Positions 24,185 to 33,567 of a stretch of 64,000 nt of DNA are shown piece by piece; positions within the stretch are counted from its first letter, which is position 1, and every line of letters begins with the position of its first letter. Source of the stretch: Tepidibacter mesophilus (GTDB lineage Bacteria > Bacillota > Clostridia > Peptostreptococcales > Peptostreptococcaceae); NCBI RefSeq assembly GCF_002724055.1, contig NZ_BDQY01000006.1:1-64000 (forward strand). The letters run 5' to 3'. The translations under genes were made by a program, and so were the position numbers. A model generated the notes under the pieces. The model did no database searches. It was not told where the DNA came from and saw only the letters and a list, made by a program, of their open reading frames with translations.

Positions 24185-25705
24185 TTAAGCTAAGTTATCT
24201 ATAGCAATATGATATTTAGGATCTTCTATTATATTAACCTCTAGTATTTTTTCTGCATCCTTAATAAATTGATAGCATTCTACACTTAAATGTTTCAAAT
24301 GAAGCGTTTTTCCTTCTGATTTATATTTTTCTGTTAATGCATTTATACTTTCAATTCCAGAATGATCAAATACTCTTGCATTTGCAAAATCTATAATAAC
24401 ATCTTCAGGATCATTTTTTATATCAAATGAGTCAGAAAAATTTCTAGCAGAAGCAAAGAATACAGCCCCTCGTATTTTATAAACTTTCGACCCACATGTA
24501 TCTATATATGAATCTACATCTATTCTTTTCCCTTTTTCCCATGCAAAGACAAGTGATGATACAATTACTCCTAATCCAACAGCAATAGCTAGATCTGTAA
24601 ATACAGTAACTACAGAAACTAATATTATAACAAAAGCATCTGATTTTGGGATATTTCTCATTATTTCAAAGCTAGACCATTCGAATGTAGCAATTACTAC
24701 CATGAACATTACTCCTGTTAGTGCAGCCATTGGAATTCTTTCGATTAAACTTGATCCAAATAGTATAAATCCTAGTAAGAATAAAGAAGCTGATATACCT
24801 GATAATCTATTTCTACCACCCGATTTTATATTTATCATACTTTGACCTATCATTGCACAGCCACCCATTCCACCGAAGAACCCAGTTATTATGTTAGCTA
24901 TTCCTTGTCCAACACATTCTTTGTTGCCTCTACCTCTAGTTTGTGTAATTTCATCTATAAGAGTTAATGTCATAAGTGATTCTATTAGTCCTATAGATGC
25001 AAGGATTAATGCATATGGAAATATTATTTCTATAGTTTCAATATTTAAAGGTATATTAGGTACATGGAACTTTGGTAAAACACCACCTACATGAGCTATA
25101 TCGCCTACGGTTTTAACCTCTATTCCCAATACATTAACTATTAATGAAACAAACACTATTCCTGCCAATGGCGCTGGTATTATTTTAGTAATCTTAGGTA
25201 TAATATATATGATTGCCATAGTTAAAACTACTAATCCTACCATTAAAATCAATTCTTTACCTTGCATCCAATACATATTTCCACTTTCATCAATAAATTT
25301 AAATTGATTAAATTGAGCTATACCTATAACCATAGCTAATCCATTTACAAAGCCTATCATTACAGTGTGAGGTATAAACCTTACAAATTTACCCAACTTA
25401 CATAATCCTACAAGTATTTGTATAATTCCCATTAAAACTACTGTTATAAATAAATATTCTACTCCATGTTCACTCACAAGATCAACTATAACCACAGCTA
25501 AAGCACCAGTAGCTCCTGATATCATTCCCGGTCTTCCTCCGAAAATAGAAGTTATAAAACCTACTATAAATGCTGCGTATAACCCAGTTAATGGTTGAAC
25601 TCCGGCAACAAATGCAAATGCTATAGCTTCTGGTACAAGTGCTAATGCTACTGTAAGTCCCGATAGTACTTCGTCTTTTAAATTGATTGTTTTATTGTTT
25701 TTCAA
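24185..25705 (-). CDS. SulP family anion transporter with STAS domain
   Basis: A 506-residue SLC26/SulP transporter. A membrane core of about 14 spans includes ALALVPEAIAFAFVAGVQP near residue 17, GMISGATGALAVVIVD near residue 56, GFFGGMGGCAMIGQS near residue 270 and ASLFLLGFILFG. A cytoplasmic STAS domain follows, at about residues 395-500, with VIIDFANARVFDHSGI. Likely substrates are sulfate or bicarbonate, which cannot be separated by sequence alone. The start is TTG at 25705 behind GAAGGAGGG at 8 nt. Single gene with its own long upstream region. Confidence 0.9.
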   Translation of the reverse strand: MKNNKTINLKDEVLSGLTVALALVPEAIAFAFVAGVQPLTGLYAAFIVGFITSIFGGRPGMISGATGALAVVIVDLVSEHGVEYLFITVVLMGIIQILVGLCKLGKFVRFIPHTVMIGFVNGLAMVIGIAQFNQFKFIDESGNMYWMQGKELILMVGLVVLTMAIIYIIPKITKIIPAPLAGIVFVSLIVNVLGIEVKTVGDIAHVGGVLPKFHVPNIPLNIETIEIIFPYALILASIGLIESLMTLTLIDEITQTRGRGNKECVGQGIANIITGFFGGMGGCAMIGQSMINIKSGGRNRLSGISASLFLLGFILFGSSLIERIPMAALTGVMFMVVIATFEWSSFEIMRNIPKSDAFVIILVSVVTVFTDLAIAVGLGVIVSSLVFAWEKGKRIDVDSYIDTCGSKVYKIRGAVFFASARNFSDSFDIKNDPEDVIIDFANARVFDHSGIESINALTEKYKSEGKTLHLKHLSVECYQFIKDAEKILEVNIIEDPKYHIAIDNLA

Positions 25706-25958
25706 AGATACACCCTCCTTCTATTTTTTGTCGCAAAAATTAATAATATCATGCTTTTTAAATTAAATCTATAACAAAGATTTAAATTTAATTTTTCCGA
25801 ATCTTCAAATACGGATTTTATATTCTTAAAATTTAGATTTATAAAATTACATTAATATATATTTGAAAATACATAAATTTTGTATTCCAAAAAAACTCAC
25901 TCTATTATATAATTTTAATTGTGTTATTTTTTAAAACTTTACTAAAGGAGATTTTATA

Positions 25959-27515
25959 ATGAGTATATTAACTGTAAGAAATTTAAGTCATGGTTTTGGA
26001 GATAGAGCTATATTTAACAATGTATCATTCAGACTTTTACCAGGAGAGCATATAGCACTTATAGGTGCAAATGGAGAAGGTAAATCTACTTTCATGAATA
26101 TAATAACAAGCAAAATAGAGCCAGATGAAGGTAAAATAGAATGGGCAAAACGTGTAAGAGTTGGTTATTTAGATCAACATACGTATTTGGAAAAAGGAAG
26201 GACTATAAGAGATGTATTAAAAGATGCATTTAAGTATCTTTTTGACTTAGAAGCAGAAATCAATTCAACATATGATAAAATGGGTGAAGCAACACCAGAA
26301 GAGCTAGAAGATATGCTTGAAAATGTAGGCACTATTCAAGATATATTAACTAATAATGATTTTTATGTTATAGATGCAAAAATTGAAGAGGTTGCAAAAG
26401 GTTTAGGTCTTACAGAAATAGGATTAGATAAAGATGTAAACGATTTAAGTGGAGGTCAAAGAGCAAAAATATTACTTGCAAAATTATTATTAGAAAAACC
26501 AGATATTTTATTATTAGATGAGCCTACTAATCATTTAGATGAGCAGCACATAGAATGGTTGAAAAGATATTTACAAAACTATGAAAACGCTTTTATACTT
26601 ATATCTCATGATATACCATTTATAAACAGCGTTATCAATCTAATATATCATATGGAAAACCAAGAACTCAATCGTTATGTGGGAGATTATGATAATTTCA
26701 TCCAAATATATGAAGCTAAAAAACGCCAACTTGAGGCAGAATATAAAAGACAGCAACAAGAAATAGCTGAACTTGAAGATTTTGTAGCTAGAAATAAAGC
26801 TAGAATTTCAACAAGAAATATGGCTATGTCTAGACAAAAAAAATTAGATAAGATGGATAGAATTGAATTACCACAAGAACGTGTAAAACCAGAATTCAAT
26901 TTTAAACAAGCTAAAGCTTCTGGTAGATTGATATTCGAAACCAAAAATTTTGTAATTGGATATGAGGAACCATTAACAAGACCTCTTAATATCAAAATGG
27001 AAAGAGGAGAAAAAATAGCTTTAGTAGGTGCTAATGGAATTGGTAAAACAACTTTGTTAAAAAGTATATTAGGACTGATACAACCTCTATCCGGAACTGT
27101 AGAACTTGGATACGAGCAAAATATAGGTTATTTTGAACAAGAAATAAAAGATGGCAACAATAATACATGTATAGAAGAGGTTTGGCAAAAATTCCCTTCA
27201 CTTACTCAGTATGAAGTTCGTGCAGCACTTGCTAAATGTGGTCTTACTACAAAACATATAGAAAGTAAAGTTAAAGTTTTAAGTGGTGGAGAACAAGCAA
27301 AAGTAAGACTTTGTAAGCTTATCAATACTAACACTAATATATTGTTGTTAGACGAGCCTACAAACCATCTTGATGTAGAAGCTAAAGAAGAGCTTAAAAG
27401 AGCTTTAAAAGAATTCAAAGGAAGTATACTGCTTATATGCCACGAACCTGATTTTTATAGAGATATTGTAACTGATGTATGGAATTGTGAAGATTGGACT
27501 ACTAAGATAGTTTAA
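25959..27515 (+). CDS. ABC-F family ATPase (ribosome-associated)
   Basis: A 518-residue soluble protein with two ABC cassettes and no membrane domain. First cassette: GANGEGKS near residue 38, LSGGQRAK near 166 and LLLDEPTNHLD near 186. A charged helical linker (about 245-300, YKRQQQEIAELEDFVARNK) follows, as in ABC-F factors that reach into the ribosome E site. Second cassette: GANGIGKT near residue 362, LSGGEQAK near 446 and LLLDEPTNHLD. It is closest in layout to the YkpA/YbiT group, and whether it gives antibiotic resistance or is a housekeeping translation factor cannot be told. AAAGGAG precedes the ATG. Confidence 0.9.
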   Translation: MSILTVRNLSHGFGDRAIFNNVSFRLLPGEHIALIGANGEGKSTFMNIITSKIEPDEGKIEWAKRVRVGYLDQHTYLEKGRTIRDVLKDAFKYLFDLEAEINSTYDKMGEATPEELEDMLENVGTIQDILTNNDFYVIDAKIEEVAKGLGLTEIGLDKDVNDLSGGQRAKILLAKLLLEKPDILLLDEPTNHLDEQHIEWLKRYLQNYENAFILISHDIPFINSVINLIYHMENQELNRYVGDYDNFIQIYEAKKRQLEAEYKRQQQEIAELEDFVARNKARISTRNMAMSRQKKLDKMDRIELPQERVKPEFNFKQAKASGRLIFETKNFVIGYEEPLTRPLNIKMERGEKIALVGANGIGKTTLLKSILGLIQPLSGTVELGYEQNIGYFEQEIKDGNNNTCIEEVWQKFPSLTQYEVRAALAKCGLTTKHIESKVKVLSGGEQAKVRLCKLINTNTNILLLDEPTNHLDVEAKEELKRALKEFKGSILLICHEPDFYRDIVTDVWNCEDWTTKIV

Positions 27516-27516
27516 T

Positions 27517-27560
27517 ATATAATAAAAAAATCCGCTTAAGCGGATTTTTTTATTATATAT
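27517..27560. terminator. palindromic bidirectional terminator between ABC-F and tpx
   Basis: A perfect palindrome centred at 27538/27539 with TCCGCTTAAGCGGA core and A7/T7 flanks; serves the convergent ABC-F and tpx genes. Confidence 0.9.
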
Positions 27561-28062
27561 TTTTAGCAATTTCAATTGCTTTATCATAATCTGGATGATT
27601 AGTTACTTCAGATACATATTCTACATGTTTTACTACATTATTTTCATCTAAAACAACAATTCCTCTGGCTAATAATCTAAGTTCTTCAATTACAAATCCA
27701 TAGTTCAGCCCAAATGATAAATCTTTATAGTCTGATACGGTTATAGATTGTTCTATTCCCTTATTTGCACAAAATCTACTTTGAGCAAATGGTAAATCTA
27801 CACTTATAGTTATTATTGATGTATTTTTTAATTCAGATGCTTCTTCATTAAATCTTATTGTCTGAAGTTCGCATACACCTGTATCTATAGATGGAACTAC
27901 GCTTATAATTTTAACTTTAGATTTTATATCACTTAATTCAAATGGAGTCAAATCATTATTAAAAGCTGTAAAATTAAATCCTTTATCTCCAATTTTAATT
28001 TCATTTCCTACAAGTGTCATAGGGTTTGAACCCATAGTTATAATTCCTGTTCTTTTATTCAT
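27553..28062 (-). CDS. tpx: thiol peroxidase
   Basis: A 169-residue atypical 2-Cys peroxiredoxin that reduces peroxides with thioredoxin. Peroxidatic Cys64 lies in SIDTGVCELQT and resolving Cys98 in SRFCANKGI, the spacing expected for Tpx. The Pro-Ser-x-x-T/S active-site setting is intact. GGAGG precedes the ATG. This is consistent with an anaerobe that defends itself against peroxide. Last codons overlap the shared terminator. Confidence 0.95.
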   Translation of the reverse strand: MNKRTGIITMGSNPMTLVGNEIKIGDKGFNFTAFNNDLTPFELSDIKSKVKIISVVPSIDTGVCELQTIRFNEEASELKNTSIITISVDLPFAQSRFCANKGIEQSITVSDYKDLSFGLNYGFVIEELRLLARGIVVLDENNVVKHVEYVSEVTNHPDYDKAIEIAKNI

Positions 28063-28147
28063 AATTAATAAAACCTCCTAAATTTTTATTTCATATTATA
28101 TAGTTACCCTACAATTATTAATATAAACATACTATTATTAATGTTAT

Positions 28148-28193
28148 TAAAAAAGAGAGCCATTAGAATCGATTCTAAGGCTCTCTTTTTTTA
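28148..28193 (-). terminator. terminator of the potABCD operon
   Basis: Stem GAGAGCC/GGCTCTC extended by TTAGAATC pairing, flanked by A6 and T7; touches the potD stop. Confidence 0.9.
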
Positions 28194-29246
28194 ATAAGAT
28201 TTTATTTCTGTCCAAACTCTATCGTATTCTGTTGTGAATTCGCCTAAATCAATAAATACTTCTCCATTTTCAAGAACATCACCTTTAGGATATGCTAATT
28301 CATTTTCTCTAACTTCTTCAGATAAAAGTTTTATAGCTTCTTTATTAGGTGTTGAATATCCAACATATTCTGCACATTTAGCAGAAACATCTGGTCTCAT
28401 CATGTAATCTATAAATAACTCAGCTTCTTTTTTATGTTTACTAGTAACAGGTATGGCCATACCATCGAACCATAAATTAGTTCCTTCTTTTGGAATAGCA
28501 TATGCTAAATCAGGATTTTCTTCTATCAGCATCATTGCATCTCCAGACCAAGTAAGAGCCATGGCACCTTCTCCTGCAATCATCATATCTTTATATGTGT
28601 CAACTTCATAAGCTTTTACTAAACTCTTTTGTTCCATTAAAGCTTTTTTTGCACTTTCTAGTTCATCTAAATTTCTGGTATTTAAAGAATATCCTAATTT
28701 TTTAAGAGTAATACCAATAGTATCTCTAGAACTATTAAGCATTAAAATATCTCCTTTATATTTAGCATCCCACAATGCATTCCAGCTATCTATTTTAGTA
28801 TCGACTTTTTTAGTATTATAAACGATTCCCATAGTTCCCCAAAAATATGGAACAGAATATTTATTTTCTTTGTCATAATCTAAATTTTTAAATTCTTCAC
28901 CTATATTTTGAAAATTGCTTAAGTTGTTCATATTCAATTCTTGTAATAGATTTTGATTTCTCATAGCTTCTATCATATACTCAGATGGAAATATTACATC
29001 ATAATCTGTTCCACCTGCTTGTATTTTTGCAAGCATTTCTTCATTGTTTCCATATTCCTCATAATTAACTTTTATTCCATACTCTTTTTCAAAATCTTTT
29101 AATACTTGAGGGTCTATATAATCTCCCCAGTTGTATACATTTAATTTGTTGTAATATCCGTCTTTTGTTAATCCATCTTTTCCTGAACATCCAGAAAGAG
29201 CAAAAACTAAAGTGAGGCAGATTAAAAAGCTAAATATTTTTTTCAA
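28191..29246 (-). CDS. potD: spermidine/putrescine-binding lipoprotein
   Basis: A 351-residue extracellular solute-binding lipoprotein of the polyamine ABC importer. A signal peptide (MKKIFSFLICLTLVFA) with lipobox LSGC makes Cys about residue 20 the lipidated site. The mature protein starts a PotD fold with LNVYNWGDYIDPQVL, then YGNNEEMLAKIQAGGTDYDV, VPYFWGTMGIVYN and ALTWSGDAMM. The TTG at 29246 is chosen because AAGGAG stands 8 nt before it; a GTG at 29255 overlaps that site. Last gene of potABCD. Confidence 0.93.
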   Translation of the reverse strand: MKKIFSFLICLTLVFALSGCSGKDGLTKDGYYNKLNVYNWGDYIDPQVLKDFEKEYGIKVNYEEYGNNEEMLAKIQAGGTDYDVIFPSEYMIEAMRNQNLLQELNMNNLSNFQNIGEEFKNLDYDKENKYSVPYFWGTMGIVYNTKKVDTKIDSWNALWDAKYKGDILMLNSSRDTIGITLKKLGYSLNTRNLDELESAKKALMEQKSLVKAYEVDTYKDMMIAGEGAMALTWSGDAMMLIEENPDLAYAIPKEGTNLWFDGMAIPVTSKHKKEAELFIDYMMRPDVSAKCAEYVGYSTPNKEAIKLLSEEVRENELAYPKGDVLENGEVFIDLGEFTTEYDRVWTEIKSY

Positions 29247-29261
29247 TAAAAGCACTCCTTT

Positions 29262-30032
29262 TTATTTAGATTTTTTTGTTCTTTTTTCTATTATTAATAA
29301 TAATATTAATACACCTAAAAACATCAATGTAGATAATGCATTAATTTTAGGACTTACACCTCTTTTTGTCATAGAATATATTTTTATAGACAATGTACTT
29401 ACGCCTGAACCTGTTGTGAAAAAGCTGACTATAAAATCATCTAGCGATAATGTAAACGCAAATAAAGCTCCAGTTACAATTCCAGGTACTATTTCAGGAA
29501 GTACCACTTTAAAAAAAGCGTATAATGGTGAAGCTCCTAAATCAAGCGCAGCTTCCTCAAGATGAGGATTTAGTTGTTTTAGCTTAGGTAATACAGATAA
29601 AACAACATAAGGTATCGTAAATGATATATGAGCTATTAAAATAGTGGTCAATCCCAACGTCATTTTTAACCATGTAAATAGGGCAAGTAGAGAAACGCCT
29701 ATAACTATATCAGGATTAACAACAGGTATATAAGTTATATTTAAAAAAGCAGTTTTGCTCCTAGGTCTCATTTTATTTATTGCAAGAGCAGTAATAGTTC
29801 CTATTATAGTGGCTATTACTGAAGCTAATGCAGCAATTATAAATGTATAATATAGAGATTCCATTATAGATGTATCATTAAATAACTCTTTATACCATCT
29901 TAAAGTAAATCCATTCCAATTTCCTCTATATTTAGAATCATTAAATGAATACATTATAAGAAGGAATATAGGTAGGTATAAAAATAAATATATCAACAAT
30001 GAATAAGATTTTTTTATAATATTTTTTACCAT
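29262..30032 (-). CDS. potC: polyamine ABC transporter permease
   Basis: A 256-residue permease with six predicted spans. The EAA-loop that docks on the ATPase is visible: EEAALDLGASPLYAFFKVVLPEIVPGI-type sequence near residue 150. Its start overlaps the end of potB by 7 nt, showing translational coupling, and potD follows after a short gap. PotB and PotC together form the channel. Confidence 0.93.
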   Translation of the reverse strand: MVKNIIKKSYSLLIYLFLYLPIFLLIMYSFNDSKYRGNWNGFTLRWYKELFNDTSIMESLYYTFIIAALASVIATIIGTITALAINKMRPRSKTAFLNITYIPVVNPDIVIGVSLLALFTWLKMTLGLTTILIAHISFTIPYVVLSVLPKLKQLNPHLEEAALDLGASPLYAFFKVVLPEIVPGIVTGALFAFTLSLDDFIVSFFTTGSGVSTLSIKIYSMTKRGVSPKINALSTLMFLGVLILLLIIEKRTKKSK

Positions 30033-30862
30033 AATTTCCCTCCGTCTTCTCTGTCTTTATTTCCTAAGATTTTCATACTTATAATTATTATAAACATCAT
30101 AATCATAGAAATAGCTGAACCAAATTGCCAATTTCTAGCTACTAAAAATTGGTTTTGAATAAGATTTCCAAGAAGTATAGACTGCCCGCCTCCCAATAAG
30201 TCTGATATTACAAAAGTACTTACGCAAGGCATAAATACCATGGTTATTCCAGATACAACTCCGGGAAGGCTAAGTGGAAAAATAACTTTTTTAAATGTAT
30301 AAAAAGTTGTTGCACCCAAATCGGATGATGCTTCTATTAAGCTATGCTCAATTTTAGATAAAACTGAATATATAGGAAGTACCATAAATGGTAAAAAATT
30401 ATATACCATGCCTAATAAAACTGCAGTATCCGTATAAAGCAGTTTTAAAGGAGTGTCTATTATATTAAGAAACATTAAAAGTTGATTTATAATACCTTGT
30501 TCTCTTAATATTCCCATCCAAGCATAAGTCCTCAACAAAGTATTAGTCCAAAGTGGTAATACAAATAATAACATCATAAGGTTTCTTTTTTTAATATCTG
30601 ATCTAGATAGTATATAAGCCATAGGATATCCTAATATAAAACATATAAGTGTACTTTTTAGTGCAAGCATCAAAGAGTTTATAAGTACATTTATATATAT
30701 AGGCTCCATAAATTTTATATAATTTTCTAATGTAAAAGTATAAACTATTTGACCATAAGTAGATCTTGAACAAAAACTATATACTCCGATTAATAACAGT
30801 GGAACAATTGTGAATATGATTGCCCATATTCCATAAGGGATAGAAAGGCATTTTTTTTTCAT
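30026..30862 (-). CDS. potB: polyamine ABC transporter permease
   Basis: A 278-residue permease with about six spans and an EAA-loop (IEASSDLGATTFYTFKKVI) near residue 170. WTNTLLRTYAWMGIL in the middle is typical of PotB. It starts 3 nt after potA and overlaps potC. The ATPase PotA, PotB, PotC and the lipoprotein PotD together import spermidine and putrescine across the membrane. Confidence 0.93.
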   Translation of the reverse strand: MKKKCLSIPYGIWAIIFTIVPLLLIGVYSFCSRSTYGQIVYTFTLENYIKFMEPIYINVLINSLMLALKSTLICFILGYPMAYILSRSDIKKRNLMMLLFVLPLWTNTLLRTYAWMGILREQGIINQLLMFLNIIDTPLKLLYTDTAVLLGMVYNFLPFMVLPIYSVLSKIEHSLIEASSDLGATTFYTFKKVIFPLSLPGVVSGITMVFMPCVSTFVISDLLGGGQSILLGNLIQNQFLVARNWQFGSAISMIMMFIIIISMKILGNKDREDGGKLW

Positions 30863-30864
30863 AT

Positions 30865-31908
30865 CTATCCTCTCCTTTTCATTACATGGATTGAATCTGG
30901 TTCTATAACAAGTCCCACATTATCTCCGATTTTTGACATATGTATGGTGTGCACCATCCAATTTATATTTTTTTCATCATTTACTATTATTTCGTAATGC
31001 ACTCCTTTAAATACAACGGTTTTTACTGTTCCCTTAAGCATTCCATGTTCTATATCTGTTATTTGTATATCTTCTGGTCTTACTACTACATCAACTTCCT
31101 CATTTTTATCAAAACCTTTATCTAAACATTTAAATACAGTATCCTTTATATTCACTTTATAATCATCAATCATAATAGCTTCTATAATATTACTTTCCCC
31201 AATAAAGTCTGCCACAAACCTATTTTTAGGTTCATTATATATATCTTCAGGTAATCCTATTTGCTGAATTTCACCTTCACTCATTACAACGATTCTATCC
31301 GACATAGTAAGAGCTTCTTCTTGATCATGTGTTACATATATAAAAGTTATGCCTAATTGCTGTTGCATGTTTTTAAGTTCTAGTTGCATTTCTTTTCTCA
31401 GTTTTAAATCTAGTGCTCCAAGAGGTTCATCTAAAAGAAGTACCTTAGGTTCGCATACTAAAGCTCTAGCTATTGCTATTCTTTGTTGTTGACCTCCGCT
31501 TAGCGAATCAATGCTTCTATTTTGAAAACCTTCTAAATTTACAAGTTTAAGCATGCGTTTTACTTTTTTATCTATTTCGTCTTTACTTAGTTTTTTGATT
31601 TTTAATCCAAAGGCTATATTTTCAAAAATATTCATATGTGGAAATAATGCATATTTTTGGAATACAGTATTTATTTGTCTTTTATATGGAGGGACATTGT
31701 TTATTTTATCTCCTTCAAAATAAACCTCTCCGTGGGTTTCATTTTCGAAACCTCCTATTATTCTCAATGTTGTCGTTTTACCACAACCGCTAGGCCCTAA
31801 TAAAGTTACAAATTCTTTAGGTTGTATGCTTAAATTTATATCATGAAGAACCTCTTTATCTTCATATCTTTTATTGATATTTTTAAGTTCTATTATGTTC
31901 TTATTCAA
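30865..31908 (-). CDS. potA: polyamine ABC transporter ATPase
   Basis: A 347-residue ATP-binding subunit. Walker [10 protein letters not shown]-loop QKYALFPHM, signature LSGGQQQR, Walker [12 protein letters not shown] and the switch His in THDQEEA are all present, followed by a C-terminal TOBE-type domain from about residue 235. The start is taken as TTG at 31908, 9 nt after AAGGAGG; an ATG at 31941 lies upstream of that site. First gene of potABCD, with a near-consensus promoter at 32015-32043 and a 38-bp palindrome immediately upstream. Confidence 0.92.
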   Translation of the reverse strand: MNKNIIELKNINKRYEDKEVLHDINLSIQPKEFVTLLGPSGCGKTTTLRIIGGFENETHGEVYFEGDKINNVPPYKRQINTVFQKYALFPHMNIFENIAFGLKIKKLSKDEIDKKVKRMLKLVNLEGFQNRSIDSLSGGQQQRIAIARALVCEPKVLLLDEPLGALDLKLRKEMQLELKNMQQQLGITFIYVTHDQEEALTMSDRIVVMSEGEIQQIGLPEDIYNEPKNRFVADFIGESNIIEAIMIDDYKVNIKDTVFKCLDKGFDKNEEVDVVVRPEDIQITDIEHGMLKGTVKTVVFKGVHYEIIVNDEKNINWMVHTIHMSKIGDNVGLVIEPDSIHVMKRRG

Positions 31909-32014
31909 CAATAAACTCCTCCTTAACTCTAAAGTAAGCATTACTCAATTTATATATTGTCTCATATTTATTCATAGTAAACTTTTTGTTTCCTAAAAAT
32001 AAACTCAGGTTATA

Positions 32015-32043
32015 ATTTTAAAACTTTTGTTAAGTTTTGTCAA
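32015..32043 (-). promoter_or_regulatory. sigma-A promoter of potABCD
   Basis: Minus strand TTGACA (32038-32043), 17-nt spacer, TAAAAT (32015-32020). The 38-bp palindrome ends 2 nt upstream of the -35. Confidence 0.75.
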
Positions 32044-32045
32044 CC

Positions 32046-32083
32046 TAAATTAGGAATAATATCTAGATATTATTCCTAATTTA
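32046..32083. promoter_or_regulatory. 38-bp perfect palindrome, candidate operator
   Basis: Each half reads away from the centre between 32064 and 32065 without mismatch; the core is ATCTAGAT and each arm contains TTAGGAAT or its complement. It lies between divergent promoters, right behind the pot -35, and has no T-tail, so an operator is likelier than a terminator. Confidence 0.5.
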
Positions 32084-32196
32084 TCATTTAAAAAGTATAT
32101 AAAAATATCATAAAAATGAAATTTTTATCGCAATTATTTTCTGTGAACTCTGAAAATTGAATAAATTCGTCTTTTTTAAGTTTGTTTTTTTTGAAT

Positions 32197-32211
32197 AAAA
32201 TTCAGAATTTT
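32197..32211. promoter_or_regulatory. CodY-box-like symmetric site before the DAACS gene
   Basis: AAAATTCAGAATTTT matches the CodY consensus at 11 of 15 positions and is itself nearly symmetric. It lies about 20 nt upstream of the -35 of the symporter. Confidence 0.35.
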
Positions 32212-32230
32212 ATTTCTTTTATCTTTTTCA

Positions 32231-32260
32231 TTGTTAAGGAAACTGTTTTCATGTTATAAT
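32231..32260 (+). promoter_or_regulatory. sigma-A promoter of the DAACS symporter
   Basis: TTGTTA (32231-32236), 18-nt spacer, TATAAT (32255-32260); start predicted near 32267. Confidence 0.65.
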
Positions 32261-32323
32261 CATGTCGAAATAGGAATGATTATATTTATATAATAACTTT
32301 ATTTAAAAGAGGAGGAAATTTTT

Positions 32324-33517
32324 ATGAAAAAATTAGGTTTATTACCTAAACTTATCATCGCTATCATCCTAGGTATCGGTGTAGGTTCTATCCATAATGA
32401 GTTTTTAGTAAAACTATTAGCTACATTCAATGGAATATTTGGTAACTTTTTAGGATTTGCGATTCCACTTATAATAATAGGTTTCGTAGCTCCAGGTATT
32501 GGTGATTTAGGTAAAGGAGCTGGAAAAATACTTGGTATTACAGCAGGAATAGCTTATATTTCTACAGTGGTAGCTGGTTCTTTAGCATTTTTTACCAATA
32601 GCATTGTGTTCCCTTACTTATTAACTCCTGGTAGCATGAATTTAGTTAATGCGGATAATCCAGAACATTCTTTAGTAAAAGGATTTTTCCAAGTAGATAT
32701 GCCACCTATAATGGGTGTTATGACTGCACTTTTAATTGCATTTACTTTAGGTTTAGGTATTGCAGCAACTGAAGGCGATACTATAAAGAAATTTATGAAG
32801 GAATTCCAAGGAATTGTTGAAGGTTTAATATCTAATATAGTCATTCCTTTATTACCTTTCCATATAGCAGGTATATTTGCTAATATGACATATGCTGGTC
32901 AAGTAGCTACTATAATGTCTGTATTTGCAAAAGTATTTGCTCTTATACTACTTTTACATTTTACTATGATAATTGTACAATATTTTATAGCTGGTACATT
33001 AGCTGGAGCAAATCCATTTGTTTTAGTTAAAAATATGATTCCAGCTTATTTTACAGCTATAGGAACTCAATCTTCAGCTGCTAGTATACCTGTTACACTT
33101 GAACAAACTAAGAAAAATGGAGTTAATGATGGTGTTGCTGAATTCGTTGTTCCTCTTTGTGCAACTATACATTTATCAGGAAGTACAATAACTCTTGTAA
33201 GTTGTTCTATGGCAGTTATGATGTTAAATGGAATGACAGTTACTTTTAACTCTATATTTGGGTTTATATTAATGTTAGGTGTTACTATGGTTGCAGCCCC
33301 TGGAGTTCCTGGGGGAGCTGTTATGGCTGCACTTGGTCTTTTGAAGACTATGCTTGGTTTTGATCAAACTTTAATATCTTTAATGATAGCACTATATCTT
33401 GCTCAAGATAGTTTCGGAACTGCTTGTAATGTAACCGGTGATGGAGCTATAGCTATCATGGTTAACAAAATATCAGGTTATAAACTTTCTAAAAATAAGA
33501 ATAAGCAAGCAGCTTAG
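32324..33517 (+). CDS. dicarboxylate/amino acid:cation symporter (DAACS/SLC1 family)
   Basis: A 397-residue glutamate-transporter-fold symporter with eight spans and two re-entrant loops. The diagnostic GTQSSAASIPVTLEQ (first serine-rich hairpin) lies near residue 245, and the VTMVAAPGVPGGAVM and DGAIAIMVNK segments form the substrate and Na+ sites. The substrate could be serine/threonine, glutamate, aspartate or another amino acid; the usual Arg/Asp pair for acidic substrates in the last helix is not obvious (DSFGTACNVTGDG), so a neutral substrate is my first guess. AAAGAGGAGG precedes the ATG. CodY-box-like sites lie upstream. Confidence 0.88.
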   Translation: MKKLGLLPKLIIAIILGIGVGSIHNEFLVKLLATFNGIFGNFLGFAIPLIIIGFVAPGIGDLGKGAGKILGITAGIAYISTVVAGSLAFFTNSIVFPYLLTPGSMNLVNADNPEHSLVKGFFQVDMPPIMGVMTALLIAFTLGLGIAATEGDTIKKFMKEFQGIVEGLISNIVIPLLPFHIAGIFANMTYAGQVATIMSVFAKVFALILLLHFTMIIVQYFIAGTLAGANPFVLVKNMIPAYFTAIGTQSSAASIPVTLEQTKKNGVNDGVAEFVVPLCATIHLSGSTITLVSCSMAVMMLNGMTVTFNSIFGFILMLGVTMVAAPGVPGGAVMAALGLLKTMLGFDQTLISLMIALYLAQDSFGTACNVTGDGAIAIMVNKISGYKLSKNKNKQAA

Positions 33518-33523
33518 ACAAGC

Positions 33524-33562
33524 AAAAAAAGTAGTTATTAAATTTTAATAACTACTTTTTTT
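33524..33562. terminator. bidirectional terminator after the symporter
   Basis: Stem of GTAGTTATTAA with A7 and T7 flanks, 33524-33543 with 33544-33562; shared by convergent genes. Confidence 0.85.
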
Positions 33563-33567
33563 TATAC

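Larger units (their letters stand above)
31942..32323. other. divergent promoter region between potA and the DAACS symporter
   Basis: Contains the pot promoter (minus, 32015-32043), a 38-bp perfect palindrome (32046-32083), two sites resembling CodY boxes (around 32146-32160, one good half; 32197-32211, symmetric) and the promoter of the symporter (plus, 32231-32260). No gene. Confidence 0.6.
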
